In this document: piece after piece, positions 17,453 to 30,579 of the stretch
Position numbering within the stretch: the first letter of the stretch is position 1
Layout: each line of letters starts with the position of its first letter
Assembly (NCBI GenBank): GCA_038260305.1
Contig: JBBSNY010000005.1
Coordinates: 1-64,000, forward strand
Source: CADCVQ01 sp038260305
GTDB taxonomy: Bacteria > Actinomycetota > Thermoleophilia > Solirubrobacterales > Solirubrobacteraceae
Reading direction: 5' to 3'
Length of the DNA: 64,000 nt
The notes under the pieces: generated by a model
The model's database searches: none
Told to the model about the DNA's origin: nothing
Seen by the model: only the letters and a program-made list of their open reading frames with translations
Program-made: the position numbers and the translations under genes

Positions 17453-19536
17453 CGCGCTCCCGACGCCCCCTTCTGGCACTTGCTCGGGTCCTCCTTGTAC
17501 TGCTTGGCGAGGATCTGGCAGGTGATCGGCGCGGCGACGGCGGCGCCGAAGCCGCCGTTCTCGACCGTCACGGCGACGACGATCGGCCGCTTCGGATCGG
17601 GCACGTAGGCGACGTACCAGGACTGGTCCTGCTTCGGGAACGGCTGCTGGGCGGTACCGGTCTTGCCATGGATCGGATAGCGGCCATGATCCCAGTTGGC
17701 GAAGACGTCGCCCGAGGTGCCCTCCGGCGTGCTGGCGGCGAGCCGCAGGCCCTCGCGCACGACCGCCAGGTTCGACGGGTCGATCGAGATCTTGCGCGAG
17801 GCGCTGCGCTCGATGCGCTGGACGAGCTCGCCGGCCGGGCTCTCGATGCTCAGGCCGAGGTGCGGCTTGACGATCGTGCCGCCGTTCTCGATCGCCGCGT
17901 AGGCGACGGCGACCTGCAGCGGCGAGGCGATGACGTCGCCCTGGCCGATCGCGAGGCTCGCGTTGTCGCCGAAGTTGAAGTCGCGCAGGTCCGAGAGCCC
18001 GCAACCCGCCGCGCCCGCAGCAACGCCCGTCGCCGCGAGCGAGATGTGCTTCTTGGCCCGGCAGGAGCGCTCCTTGGCGTTGATGTCCCTACGCCAGGCC
18101 TGGTCCGGGATCGTGCCGCCGCCGGCGATGTCGCCAGGCAGGTCGATGCCGGTCGGGCGGTCGAAGCCGAACATCCGCGCCTCGCGCTGGATGATCGAGC
18201 CGCCGTGGTGCCAGGCCTCCATGCCGAGCTTGTAGAAGTAGACGTCCGAGGAGACCTGGATCGCCTTCATCAGGTTGACGGTGCCGTAAGCCTCGTGCTT
18301 GGCGTTGCAGCGCTCGATCTCGCCGACCTGGATGCAGCCGCCATCGTCGACGGTCGTGTCCGGCGTGATGACGCCGTTGGCGAGGCCGGCCAGCGCAGTG
18401 AACGGCTTGAACGTCGAGGCCGTCGGATAGCCGCCGGCGATGGCGCGGTCGAAGATCGGTCCCGGCCCGCTGTCCTTGCCCTGGCCGAAGAGCTCCTTGG
18501 CGCGGGCATCGGTCAGCGTCTTGGCGAAGATCGACGGGTCGAACGAGGGGTTGGAGCCCATCGCGAGGACCTCGCCCGAGCGCGGATCGAGCGCGACGAA
18601 CGCCCCCGCGTTGTCGCCCGGGTTCAGCGGCCCGGAGATCGCCTTCTGCGCGGCCTGCTGCAGGCCGAGGTCGAGCGAGAGCTGTAGGCGCTGGCCCGGC
18701 ACGGGCTTCTTGTCCTTCAGCAGCGCGTTGGCGATCGGGCGCCCGTTCGCGTCGACCTGCACCTTGCGAACGCCGTCCTGCCCGCGCAGGTACTTGTCGT
18801 ACGTGCGCTCGAGGCCGTCCTTGCCGACGATCGTGCCCGGCTTGACGCCGCGGTAGCGCTTCTCCTTGAGCTCGCCGTTGCTGATCTGCCCGACGTAGCC
18901 GAGGATCTGGGCGGCGAGCTGCTTGTGCGGGTAGTCGCGCAGGTACGCCTGGTCGACCTTGATGCCGGGGAACTCCGCGGGGCGCTCGCGGATGTAGGCA
19001 AGCACCGAGAGCGGCACGTCGGTCTTGACGCGAGCGGCGGAGTACGGCACGAGCACGAGTGAGCGCACAACCGTGCGATGGATGCCGGTGGCGGTGGTGC
19101 CGAGCACCTTCGCGAGGTGCGCGTAGCGAGCGCGCAGCGCGGCCGTCGGGATCGGCGCGATCTTGATCGGGTCACCGTGGTGGCCCTTCGGCAGCGCCGC
19201 GCGCGCGGTCATCTTCTGCCCCCAGGTCGCCGCGAGGTCGCGCTCGGCCTGCGGGAGCGACGCCGGGTCGACCTCGATGACGGCGGCGAAGTCGTTCTGG
19301 ACGATGACCTTGCTGTTGCGGTCGAGGATCCGGCCGCGCGGCGCGGGGATCGAGATCGTGCGCACGCGGTTGGAGTTCGCCTGCGCGAGGTACTGCTCGC
19401 CGGACAGCACCTGCAGGTACCACAGGCGGAAGAAGACAATCGCGAACAGCCCGAAGGCGACCGCGCCGAAGATCGCGACGCGCAGCGCGAGCTGCGGGGT
19501 GATCGGGGGGCGGCGATCGGAGACGGGTTCCATCAT
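17449..19536 (-). CDS. mrdA: Penicillin-binding protein 2, elongasome transpeptidase
   Basis: 695-residue class B PBP that cross-links side-wall peptidoglycan. One N-terminal membrane helix (about 20-42) and a dimerisation domain with RGRILDRN precede the transpeptidase domain. That has Ser374-Thr-Phe-Lys377 (STFK), SSD in VSSDVYFY, and Lys625-Thr-Gly (GKTGTA). An insert of about 30 residues with several Cys (RCNAKHE, ERSCRAKK, AAGCGL) lies around the active-site cleft and might form disulphides outside the cell. It overlaps mreD by 4 bases at its start and rodA by 4 at its end. Confidence 0.97.
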   Translation of the reverse strand: MMEPVSDRRPPITPQLALRVAIFGAVAFGLFAIVFFRLWYLQVLSGEQYLAQANSNRVRTISIPAPRGRILDRNSKVIVQNDFAAVIEVDPASLPQAERDLAATWGQKMTARAALPKGHHGDPIKIAPIPTAALRARYAHLAKVLGTTATGIHRTVVRSLVLVPYSAARVKTDVPLSVLAYIRERPAEFPGIKVDQAYLRDYPHKQLAAQILGYVGQISNGELKEKRYRGVKPGTIVGKDGLERTYDKYLRGQDGVRKVQVDANGRPIANALLKDKKPVPGQRLQLSLDLGLQQAAQKAISGPLNPGDNAGAFVALDPRSGEVLAMGSNPSFDPSIFAKTLTDARAKELFGQGKDSGPGPIFDRAIAGGYPTASTFKPFTALAGLANGVITPDTTVDDGGCIQVGEIERCNAKHEAYGTVNLMKAIQVSSDVYFYKLGMEAWHHGGSIIQREARMFGFDRPTGIDLPGDIAGGGTIPDQAWRRDINAKERSCRAKKHISLAATGVAAGAAGCGLSDLRDFNFGDNASLAIGQGDVIASPLQVAVAYAAIENGGTIVKPHLGLSIESPAGELVQRIERSASRKISIDPSNLAVVREGLRLAASTPEGTSGDVFANWDHGRYPIHGKTGTAQQPFPKQDQSWYVAYVPDPKRPIVVAVTVENGGFGAAVAAPITCQILAKQYKEDPSKCQKGASGAR

Positions 19537-20102
19537 GAGCGTGACAGCGGCGACAGGCCGCCGGTCGTGTAGGCGCGCCGGCGCCGGCGCCGCGGGTCCT
19601 CGGGCAGCGCGCGCAGCAGGATGCGCCGGACGAGCGCGTAGACCGGCAGCGCGATGAGCGCGTTGATGACGAGCGTCGCGAGCGTCTGACGCAGCAGCGC
19701 CCAGCTCACCGGCGTGTTGGCGCCGAGCAGGAACTGCATGAGCGCGAACAGCACGCTGAAGGTCAGCGTCGCGGCCGCACCGGTCGCGAGCGGGACGAGC
19801 GTGCCCTCCGGATCGCGTGCCTCGCGCAGGCGGCCGGCGCCGTAGCCGACCGTCAGCAGCACGAGCGAGGTGACGCCGAGCATCTGCATCGAGACGATGT
19901 CGAAGAAGAGGCCGATGCCGAAGCCGAAGCAGCCGCCGGCGAGTGAGCCGCAGAGCAGGCCGACGGCCATCACGAGCAGCGGCGTGATGTCGGCGTTGGC
20001 GCCGGCGATCGGCAGTTGCGAGATCGCCGCGGTCTGCACGACGACGCCGGCGATCGCGAGCGCGACGAGCCGGGCGACGAGCTTGCGCGTCGGTGAGGTC
20101 AT
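19533..20102 (-). CDS. mreD: Rod shape-determining protein MreD
   Basis: 189-residue membrane protein with five to six helices, part of the MreBCD elongasome scaffold. Sequence is poorly conserved, as is normal for MreD; the call rests on size, helices and position between mreC and mrdA with ATGA overlaps on both sides. The C-terminus is Arg-rich and cytoplasmic. Confidence 0.92.
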   Translation of the reverse strand: MTSPTRKLVARLVALAIAGVVVQTAAISQLPIAGANADITPLLVMAVGLLCGSLAGGCFGFGIGLFFDIVSMQMLGVTSLVLLTVGYGAGRLREARDPEGTLVPLATGAAATLTFSVLFALMQFLLGANTPVSWALLRQTLATLVINALIALPVYALVRRILLRALPEDPRRRRRRAYTTGGLSPLSRS

Positions 20103-20971
20103 CCGCCCGCCGGCCCGTCGGGGCGAGTCAGGACCTGGACGAAGTCGAGGTCGCGCATGTTCGCGTACGGCCTGAGGTGGATCTCCTCGGTGTCGGTGCC
20201 GCCGTGGTCGATCCGCGTGATGACGCCGATCGGCAGGCCCGGCGGCTCGCGCAGCGGCAGCTTGTCGGTGTTCGAGACCGTCCCGCTCGTGCGCACGCGG
20301 TCGCCGGGATGGAGCTTGGCGTTCGGCCCGCCGAACTTGAACAGCATGTCGTTCGGGTTGCCGGCACCGACGGGCTCGACGAGCCCGAGCACGTTGCGCA
20401 CGCCCGCGCGCGCCGACACGCTCGAGCTCGTGTCCGTCAGCAGCGTGACGATCGCTGCGCCGCTGAGCACCGTCGTCACGCGCCCGATCATCGCCGCCTC
20501 GTTCATCACCGGCTGACCGACGCGGACGCCGTCGCTCGAGCCGACGTCGACGCGGATCGTCGCGTACCAGACGGTCGGCGACTGGAAGATGACGCGACCG
20601 GTCTTCGGCGCGTAGTCGTTCATGCTGAGCGCGGCGTCGGTCTGCAGCAGCTTGCTCATGCGGCGGTTGTCGTAGACCGCGCTGTCGTTCAGCGCGAGCT
20701 CCGTCCGCAGCCGGTCCCGCTCGGCGGTGAGGCTCTTGACCTTGCCCTTCGCGTTGAGCGTGTCACCGAACCACCCGAAGAGGTCGCGCACCGGCTTCAG
20801 GGCACGGCTCGCGCCCTCCTGAACCGGATTGAGGATCTCACTCGTGCCGCGCTGCACACCGTGCAGAGCGCCGCCACCGGACTCGCCGAAGTAGGCAGTG
20901 AGCAGGATCAGGGAGCCGGCGACGAGCAGTCCGAGGACTGCCCGGCGCCGCCGGACCGTCTTGTCGTACAC
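20099..20971 (-). CDS. mreC: Cell shape-determining protein MreC
   Basis: 290-residue bitopic protein linking MreB inside to PBP2 outside. An N-terminal basic stretch (KTVRRRR) and one membrane helix are followed by a coiled coil (LTAERDRLRTELALND) and the beta-barrel MreC domain (VDVGSSDGVRVGQPVMNE..LIGRV type). The GTG at 20971 is chosen: it has GGAG upstream and gives a normal length. Upstream in-frame starts would run into mreB and add low-complexity residues. Confidence 0.93.
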   Translation of the reverse strand: MYDKTVRRRRAVLGLLVAGSLILLTAYFGESGGGALHGVQRGTSEILNPVQEGASRALKPVRDLFGWFGDTLNAKGKVKSLTAERDRLRTELALNDSAVYDNRRMSKLLQTDAALSMNDYAPKTGRVIFQSPTVWYATIRVDVGSSDGVRVGQPVMNEAAMIGRVTTVLSGAAIVTLLTDTSSSVSARAGVRNVLGLVEPVGAGNPNDMLFKFGGPNAKLHPGDRVRTSGTVSNTDKLPLREPPGLPIGVITRIDHGGTDTEEIHLRPYANMRDLDFVQVLTRPDGPAGG

Positions 20972-21021
20972 GTGGGTGTTGGCTCCAAGGCGTTGTCGTG
21001 GTTCTGCGGACCCGTCGCGCG

Positions 21022-22071
<1,050 letters not shown>

Positions 22072-22084
22072 CAGGAGATGGCGA

Positions 22085-22125
22085 GACCCCCGCGAAGGTC
22101 CATGTGAAGGCGCTTGCGGGGGGTC
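22085..22125 (-). promoter_or_regulatory. Leader hairpin before mreB
   Basis: GACCCCCGCGAAG (22085-22097) pairs with CTTGCGGGGGGTC (22113-22125) over about 12 bases, directly upstream of the mreB start, which lacks a Shine-Dalgarno site. It could control translation or mark the end of an upstream transcript. Confidence 0.4.
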
Positions 22126-22175
22126 AGCGCTGCGCTGGAGTCTAGCGGCGGATCGGTCGCGTCAAGCGCATCCCT

Positions 22176-22745
22176 CTAGTTCTCCCTGAGCATCAGGCTC
22201 AAGTCGAGGTCGAGCAATGCGACCACCGGCAGACCGACCACGTTGAGATAGTCGCCCACGATGCGGCGAACAAGCCCCGCACCCTGCCCTTGGATGGCGT
22301 ATCCGCCCGCTCTTCCGGACCATTCGCCGGTCCGCACGTAGCGTTGCACGAGGGCGTCGTCGAGCGTTCGAAACGTCACTTTCGTTACCTCATGCACAAC
22401 CTGAGGGTTGCCCGAATCGAGCAACGCAAGCCCGCTGATGACCTCGTGGGTCGTCCCTGAGAGCCGTTTGAGCATCGCTGCGGCGGCCGTCTCGGAGGGC
22501 GGCTTGCCGAGGATGTCTCCGTCGATGACGACGATCGTGTCGACGCCGAGCACGCGCCGTCCCGGTCGCAGGATCGCGGCGGCCCGTGCCTTGGCGAGGG
22601 CGTTGGCGCGAGCGACGTCGTGCGGGACGCCGCGCTCGAGCTCGTCGACGTCGGTCGCCAGCACCTCGAACGCGATGCCGAGCTGCTCGAGGATCGCGCT
22701 GCGCTGCGGCGAGCGGCTGGCGAGGACCAGGGCCTCCCGGGGCAA
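22176..22745 (-). CDS. maf: Maf-like nucleotide pyrophosphatase
   Basis: 189-residue nucleoside-triphosphate pyrophosphatase that removes non-canonical or methylated nucleotides; linked to septum and shape genes in many genomes. LASRSPQRS near the start is the Maf motif (usually SPRR; here Gln replaces the first Arg), and VLGVDTIVVIDGDILGKP carries the catalytic Asp. The only suitable start is TTG at 22745, one base after the ndk stop, so it is probably translated by coupling. Genes upstream and downstream are ndk and mreB. Confidence 0.93.
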   Translation of the reverse strand: MPREALVLASRSPQRSAILEQLGIAFEVLATDVDELERGVPHDVARANALAKARAAAILRPGRRVLGVDTIVVIDGDILGKPPSETAAAAMLKRLSGTTHEVISGLALLDSGNPQVVHEVTKVTFRTLDDALVQRYVRTGEWSGRAGGYAIQGQGAGLVRRIVGDYLNVVGLPVVALLDLDLSLMLREN

Positions 22746-22746
22746 G

Positions 22747-23169
22747 CTACGGGCGGGCGGCGCCGGCCAGGTCGCCGAAGAAGATGGATATCTCGCGCGT
22801 GGCCGACTCGGGGGAGTCCGAGCCGTGGACGAGGTTGCGGGCCATCACCGTCGCGAGGTCCCCGCGGATCGATCCCGGCGCCGCCTCGATGGGGTTCGTC
22901 GTCCCGATGAGGTTGCGCGCGGCCACCACGGCGTCCGCGCCCTCGAGCACCATCGCGACGACCGGGCCCGACGTGATGAACGCGACGAGCCCGTCGAAGA
23001 ACGGCTGGCCATCGTGCTCGGCGTAGTGCTCGCGCGCCGTGGCCTCGTCGAGGGTCATCATCTCGAGCGCGACGAGCTCCAGGCCCTTGCGCTCGAATCG
23101 CGCGATGATCTCGCCGATGAGGCGGCGAGCGAACGCGTCGGGCTTGACCAGGATCAGGGTCCGGTCCAT
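22747..23169 (-). CDS. ndk: Nucleoside diphosphate kinase
   Basis: 140-residue enzyme that equilibrates nucleoside triphosphate pools by a phospho-His intermediate. TLILVKPDAFARRLIGEI at the start and NLVHGSDSPESA with the active His115 are diagnostic. AGGAGAA precedes the ATG. The C-terminus ends SIFFGDLAGAARP, slightly shorter than usual. Confidence 0.97.
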   Translation of the reverse strand: MDRTLILVKPDAFARRLIGEIIARFERKGLELVALEMMTLDEATAREHYAEHDGQPFFDGLVAFITSGPVVAMVLEGADAVVAARNLIGTTNPIEAAPGSIRGDLATVMARNLVHGSDSPESATREISIFFGDLAGAARP

Positions 23170-23207
23170 CGTGAAGTTCTCCTAGCGGTGGGGTTCAGGT
23201 ACTGCGG

Positions 23208-23693
23208 TCAGGGCTCGCCGGCGGCAGCCCGCCGGCGTGTGCGGCCCTCGGTGCCCGAAAGCTCTGCCTCACAGTACGGGCAGATCTTCCATGCCGGATC
23301 GAGCGGACGTCCGCAGGTCCCGCACGGCGAGCGCAGCTTGCGCAGACACGTGGGACAGCGTAGGAAGTCCTTCTCGACCTCGTAGTCACAGTGCGGGCAC
23401 AACATGTAGTTCATGTCCGTCAGGCGGGCCTCGGCGGCCTGCATCTCGAGCTCGCGCTCGCGGATGTCGTCGAGGTACTCAGGCGGGCGGACGATCACGT
23501 AGAGGATCGTCCCGATGAACGGGAACAGCGCCACGACCGTCGCGCAGATGACGAGCATCGGGTCGGAGATCCGTCGCAGCGCATCCATGTACGTCCAGTA
23601 CACGAGCGCCAGATAGATCACGACGAGGAACAGGATCAGCAGGTTGACCGCGAGGTTCAACCCGCCGCTGTTGATGCCGAAGACAGCGAGCAC
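23208..23693 (-). CDS. Membrane protein with double zinc ribbon
   Basis: 161 residues. Two N-terminal membrane helices (about 12-32 and 46-68) precede a helical linker (RERELEMQAAEARL) and two tandem zinc ribbons: CPHC...CPTC and CGTC...CPYC. This layout is common in uncharacterised actinobacterial proteins near ndk/folC. The start is a GTG at 23693. It may act as a membrane-tethered nucleic-acid or protein-binding module; no function is known. It lies between the 169-bp palindrome and ndk. Confidence 0.85.
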   Translation of the reverse strand: MLAVFGINSGGLNLAVNLLILFLVVIYLALVYWTYMDALRRISDPMLVICATVVALFPFIGTILYVIVRPPEYLDDIRERELEMQAAEARLTDMNYMLCPHCDYEVEKDFLRCPTCLRKLRSPCGTCGRPLDPAWKICPYCEAELSGTEGRTRRRAAAGEP

Positions 23694-23751
23694 GGTCGGG
23701 TGAGTTTAGACGCTGACTCGGCGATTCCTGCTCGCCACAGGCTGCGATCCG

Positions 23752-23920
23752 CTAGATGAGTAGTTCCACGGCCGCGTGTTCGCAGGGAGCCGGATCGTGG
23801 ATGAGCGCCGTCGCGCCCGATCGGTGGCCATACCTGGTTGTATTGCGGCCGATCGGGCGTGGCGGCGATCGCCGCGAGACGGCTTTCTGCGGGCGCGGGG
23901 TCGTGGAACTACTCATCTAG
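23752..23920. mobile_element. 169-bp imperfect palindrome, MITE-like
   Basis: The ends CTAGATGAGTAGTTCCACG (23752-23770) and its exact reverse complement (23902-23920) form a perfect 19-base terminal inverted repeat. Pairing continues imperfectly inward and becomes perfect again for 11 bases (CGCCCGATCGG at 23814-23824 with 23849-23859), leaving a 24-base centre. No coding capacity. The whole unit could fold into one long hairpin. Size, terminal repeats and lack of genes fit a miniature inverted-repeat element; target duplication cannot be separated from the palindromic CTAG ends. Confidence 0.65.
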
Positions 23921-24033
23921 AGGAACATGCGGCCGAGGCCGTAGCCGACCGCGAAGAACACGAGGATCACGAGCGCGACGATGATCGCGACGGCGGCGAT
24001 CAGGACGAACGTCGAGGGGCGGTGATCGCTCAC
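23917..24033 (-). CDS. 38-residue single-helix membrane protein
   Basis: A GTG at 24033 overlaps the folC stop (GTGA) and opens a 38-residue frame: a short polar start (SDHRPSTF), one strongly hydrophobic helix of about 22 residues, then GYGLGRMFL. Overlap with folC suggests coupled translation. Its TAG stop lies inside the end of the palindromic element, so insertion of that element may have set the present C-terminus. No family recognised. Confidence 0.65.
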   Translation of the reverse strand: MSDHRPSTFVLIAAVAIIVALVILVFFAVGYGLGRMFL

Positions 24034-25349
24034 AGCGTCGACCCCGAGCCCGAGCCGGCGGGCCGCGTGAGATCCGCGACGAGGTAGATCGAGCCGGTCG
24101 CCAGCACGACGCCGGCGGGTCCTGCGAGCTCGCGCGCGGCGCGCAGCGCGCGCCGCGGGTCGGGCTCGACGCGGGTCCGCAGGCCCACGGTCAGCGGCTC
24201 GGCGAGGGCCGCGAGCGCGGGCGCGGCGATCGCGCGCGGGTTCGTGCTCGCCGTGAACACGACGCCGTCGCAGCGCGAGAGCAGGCCGGCGAGCATCAAG
24301 CGGGCGTCCTTGTCCTCGAGCACCGACACCACCGCGACGAGCTCACGGCCGGCGAGAAACGCCGGCAGCGACTCCATGAGCGCCGCGGTGCCGGCGGCGT
24401 TGTGCGCGCCGTCGAGGACGAGCTCGCCGCCTTCCCCTGCGGGATCAGCCAGCACCTCGAAGCGCCCGGGAACCGCCGTCGAGGATGCGGCGGCGCGCAC
24501 CGCCGGCGCCTCGAGCGCGCCGAGGTACGCGCCCGCGGCGGTGCAGGCGACGGCGAAGTTGCGCCGCTGGAACGCGCCGCGGGCGAGCAGCTCCAGGCCG
24601 GGCGCGAGCGCATCGGCCGCGGCGGGCGCGCGCAGGATCGTGGCGCCCCGGCGCTCGGCCGTCAGCAGCGCCTCGGCATCGGCATCGGGGTGCAGGTCGT
24701 GGCCGAGCACGAGCCTCGTGGGTGGGTGGGAGCGTTTCACGACGGCGAGCTTCTCGCGCGCGATCTCGGCGACCGTCGAGCCGAGCCAGCGCGTGTGCTC
24801 GAGGCCGATGTTCGTCAGCACCACGATCTCGGCATCGATGACGTTCGTCGCGTCCCAGCGCCCGCCGAGGCCGGCCTCGACGACCGCGACCTCGACATGC
24901 GCCTCGGCGAGCTGTGCGTACGCGGCGGCGGTCAGGGCCTCGAACTGCGTGACGCCGTCGTCGGCGTCGAGCGTGCGATCGACGGCCTCGGCGGCGGCGT
25001 GGGCGCGCGCCGCCGCAGCCGCGAAGCGCTCGGGCGACGCGTCGACGCCGTCGATCCGGATGCGCTCGGCGAAGCTGACGAGGTGCGGCGAGAGGTAGGC
25101 GCCCGCCCGCACGCCGTGGCGCGCGAGGACGGCGGCGATCATCCGCACCGTCGAGGACTTGCCGTTCGTCCCGACGACGTGGATCGCGCGGAAGGCCTCG
25201 TTCGGCGCGCCGAGCTGCCCCATGAGCTTGTGCATGCGATCAAGGCCGAAGCGCATCCCGAACAGCTCGAGCGACAGCAGCCAGCGCTCGGCGTCGGCGG
25301 CGCTCCAGACCGCGGCCGACGCGAGCGTGGGACTCACAGCCGGGAGCAC
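24030..25349 (-). CDS. folC: Folylpolyglutamate / dihydrofolate synthase
   Basis: 439-residue Mur-ligase-family enzyme that adds glutamate to folates. The ATP-binding loop VVGTNGKSSTV, VVEAGLGGRWDATN, and LVLDGAHNAAG of the C-terminal domain are present. The first in-frame start, GTG 25349, directly follows the valS stop; a second GTG a few codons later is possible. It overlaps the small membrane-protein gene by 4 bases. The C-terminus ends in a short Gly-Ser tail. Confidence 0.95.
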   Translation of the reverse strand: MLPAVSPTLASAAVWSAADAERWLLSLELFGMRFGLDRMHKLMGQLGAPNEAFRAIHVVGTNGKSSTVRMIAAVLARHGVRAGAYLSPHLVSFAERIRIDGVDASPERFAAAAARAHAAAEAVDRTLDADDGVTQFEALTAAAYAQLAEAHVEVAVVEAGLGGRWDATNVIDAEIVVLTNIGLEHTRWLGSTVAEIAREKLAVVKRSHPPTRLVLGHDLHPDADAEALLTAERRGATILRAPAAADALAPGLELLARGAFQRRNFAVACTAAGAYLGALEAPAVRAAASSTAVPGRFEVLADPAGEGGELVLDGAHNAAGTAALMESLPAFLAGRELVAVVSVLEDKDARLMLAGLLSRCDGVVFTASTNPRAIAAPALAALAEPLTVGLRTRVEPDPRRALRAARELAGPAGVVLATGSIYLVADLTRPAGSGSGSTL

Positions 25350-28064
<2,715 letters not shown>

Positions 28065-28112
28065 GATTCTCAGTCTATGGATGGGCCGCCGGGCGGCCCG
28101 CGGCGATGGTGG

Positions 28113-28379
28113 CTAGCGTCGACCCTTGACCGCGCGCTTACCGATCGGCGCGACGCTGCGGGCGATCGTGATCGGCTCGAGCTTGCGCACGAGGCGGCGC
28201 ACGTCGGCGCGCTCGGCGGGCGTGAGCTTCGTCGGCACGCCTTGGGACTTCTTGAGCAGCGACGCCAGCTGCGTACGCTCGCCGGGCGTGAGGTACTTCC
28301 AGTGCTTGCGCAGCGTCATCGCGAGCTGCACGACCATGATCCACGGCATCGCTCGAACGCGGGTGATCGGGAGGGTCAT
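28113..28379 (-). CDS. 88-residue basic hypothetical protein
   Basis: Short Lys/Arg-rich protein with helical segments (RKHWKYLTPGERTQLASLLKKSQG; LTPAERADVRRLVRKLE). Two similar LTP-[GA]-ER motifs suggest a repeated helical unit. No membrane helix and no signal peptide. The ATG at 28379 is the natural start because upstream in-frame sequence overlaps the divergent HTH gene. It lies between valS and that gene. Function unknown; it may bind nucleic acid by charge. Confidence 0.65.
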   Translation of the reverse strand: MTLPITRVRAMPWIMVVQLAMTLRKHWKYLTPGERTQLASLLKKSQGVPTKLTPAERADVRRLVRKLEPITIARSVAPIGKRAVKGRR

Positions 28380-28405
28380 GCGGCCATCGTACCCATGCGT
28401 CAACA

Positions 28406-28435
28406 TCGACTCGGCTATGACTCCAAGGTTATAAT
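28406..28435 (+). promoter_or_regulatory. Leaderless promoter of the HTH gene
   Basis: TATAAT at 28430-28435 is a perfect -10 box; TCGACT (28406-28411) is a weak -35 with an 18-base spacer. The ATG at 28443 starts 7 bases after the -10, where transcription would begin, so the mRNA is probably leaderless. AT-rich sequence here stands out from the GC-rich surroundings. Confidence 0.6.
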
Positions 28436-28442
28436 CGCGTCG

Positions 28443-28799
28443 ATGCGCCCCGACCTGCTCATCCGCGATGCCCGCCGCGCCGCGGGCCTGACCCAGGCCC
28501 AGCTCGCCGCGCACCTCGGGGTGAGCCAGTCGGCGATCGCCAAGCTCGAGCGCGAAGGCTCCAACCCCACCGTCGAGACGCTCGACCGCGTGCTCCGTCC
28601 GACAGGACACCGCCTTCAGCTCATCGCGCCGGCATGGGGCTCGGCGATCGACGAGCCGGGCCCGTCCATCGACGTGGGCCTCGTCCGGCAGCACCTGCGG
28701 CTTGCACCGGGGCGCCGGATCGTCGAGCTCGAGGCGATGTACGCCGATCTGAGCGCGATCGCCACAGCCGGCCGCCACGCTCGAGCTGCCGCGTCGTGA
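28443..28799 (+). CDS. XRE-family helix-turn-helix protein
   Basis: 118 residues. Residues 12-58 form a Cro/CI-type HTH (AGLTQAQLAAHLGVSQSAIAKLE). The rest, ending in a helical ELEAMYADLSAIA segment, may bind the partner. It overlaps the next gene by GTGA and forms a two-gene unit with a nucleotidyltransferase. That layout is like known HTH-plus-nucleotidyltransferase toxin-antitoxin pairs. Start ATG 28443 fits the leaderless promoter; an in-frame ATG 16 codons upstream would place the start before the -10 box. Confidence 0.85.
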   Translation: MRPDLLIRDARRAAGLTQAQLAAHLGVSQSAIAKLEREGSNPTVETLDRVLRPTGHRLQLIAPAWGSAIDEPGPSIDVGLVRQHLRLAPGRRIVELEAMYADLSAIATAGRHARAAAS

Positions 28800-29293
28800 C
28801 CCCGAGTCCGTGGCCGACATTCCGGCCGACTCGGCTGCTGCGGAGGCTCATCGAAGGTGGAGTCGACTTCGTCGTGATCGGCGGTGTTGCCGTGATCGCA
28901 CAGGCGAGTCCGCGTATCACCAAGGATCTCGACATCTGCTATTCCCGTGAACCGTCCAACCTCGAGGCGCTCGGCTCGGTGCTCATCGGCGCGGACGCCA
29001 AGCTGCGCGGCGTCGATGAGGATCTGCCGTTCGTTCCAGACGCGCGGACGCTCCAACGCACGGTCATCCTCACGCTCAGAACCGTCGACGGAGACATCGA
29101 TCTCCTGGTTGAGCCATCTGGCTCTCCGCGCTACGAGGTGCTCAGAGCCAATGCCGACCGCATCGAGGTCGAGGGTCTGTCGGTACTCGTCGCCTCGGTC
29201 GATGATCTCATCGCGATGAAGCGCGCCGCTGGTCGGCCGCAGGATCTGATCGATCTCGAGGCGCTCGAGATCGCCCGCTCGCAGCCTGACTGA
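28796..29293 (+). CDS. Nucleotidyltransferase-fold protein (AbiEii/DUF6036-like)
   Basis: 165 residues. The Pol-beta nucleotidyltransferase core is visible: FVVIGG at 25-30, the metal pair Asp44-Leu-Asp46 in TKDLDI, and the third Asp in the DGDIDLL strand (98-102). LVASVDDLIAMKRAAGRPQDLIDLEAL is the conserved C-terminal helix. Such proteins modify tRNA or proteins and act as toxins in AbiE and MenAT-type systems. The start is GTG 28796, overlapping the HTH stop. It converges on clpX with only 5 bases between. Family call is good; toxin activity is inference. Confidence 0.82.
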   Translation: MTPSPWPTFRPTRLLRRLIEGGVDFVVIGGVAVIAQASPRITKDLDICYSREPSNLEALGSVLIGADAKLRGVDEDLPFVPDARTLQRTVILTLRTVDGDIDLLVEPSGSPRYEVLRANADRIEVEGLSVLVASVDDLIAMKRAAGRPQDLIDLEALEIARSQPD

Positions 29294-29298
29294 GCGAG

Positions 29299-30573
<1,275 letters not shown>

Positions 30574-30579
30574 AAGGCT

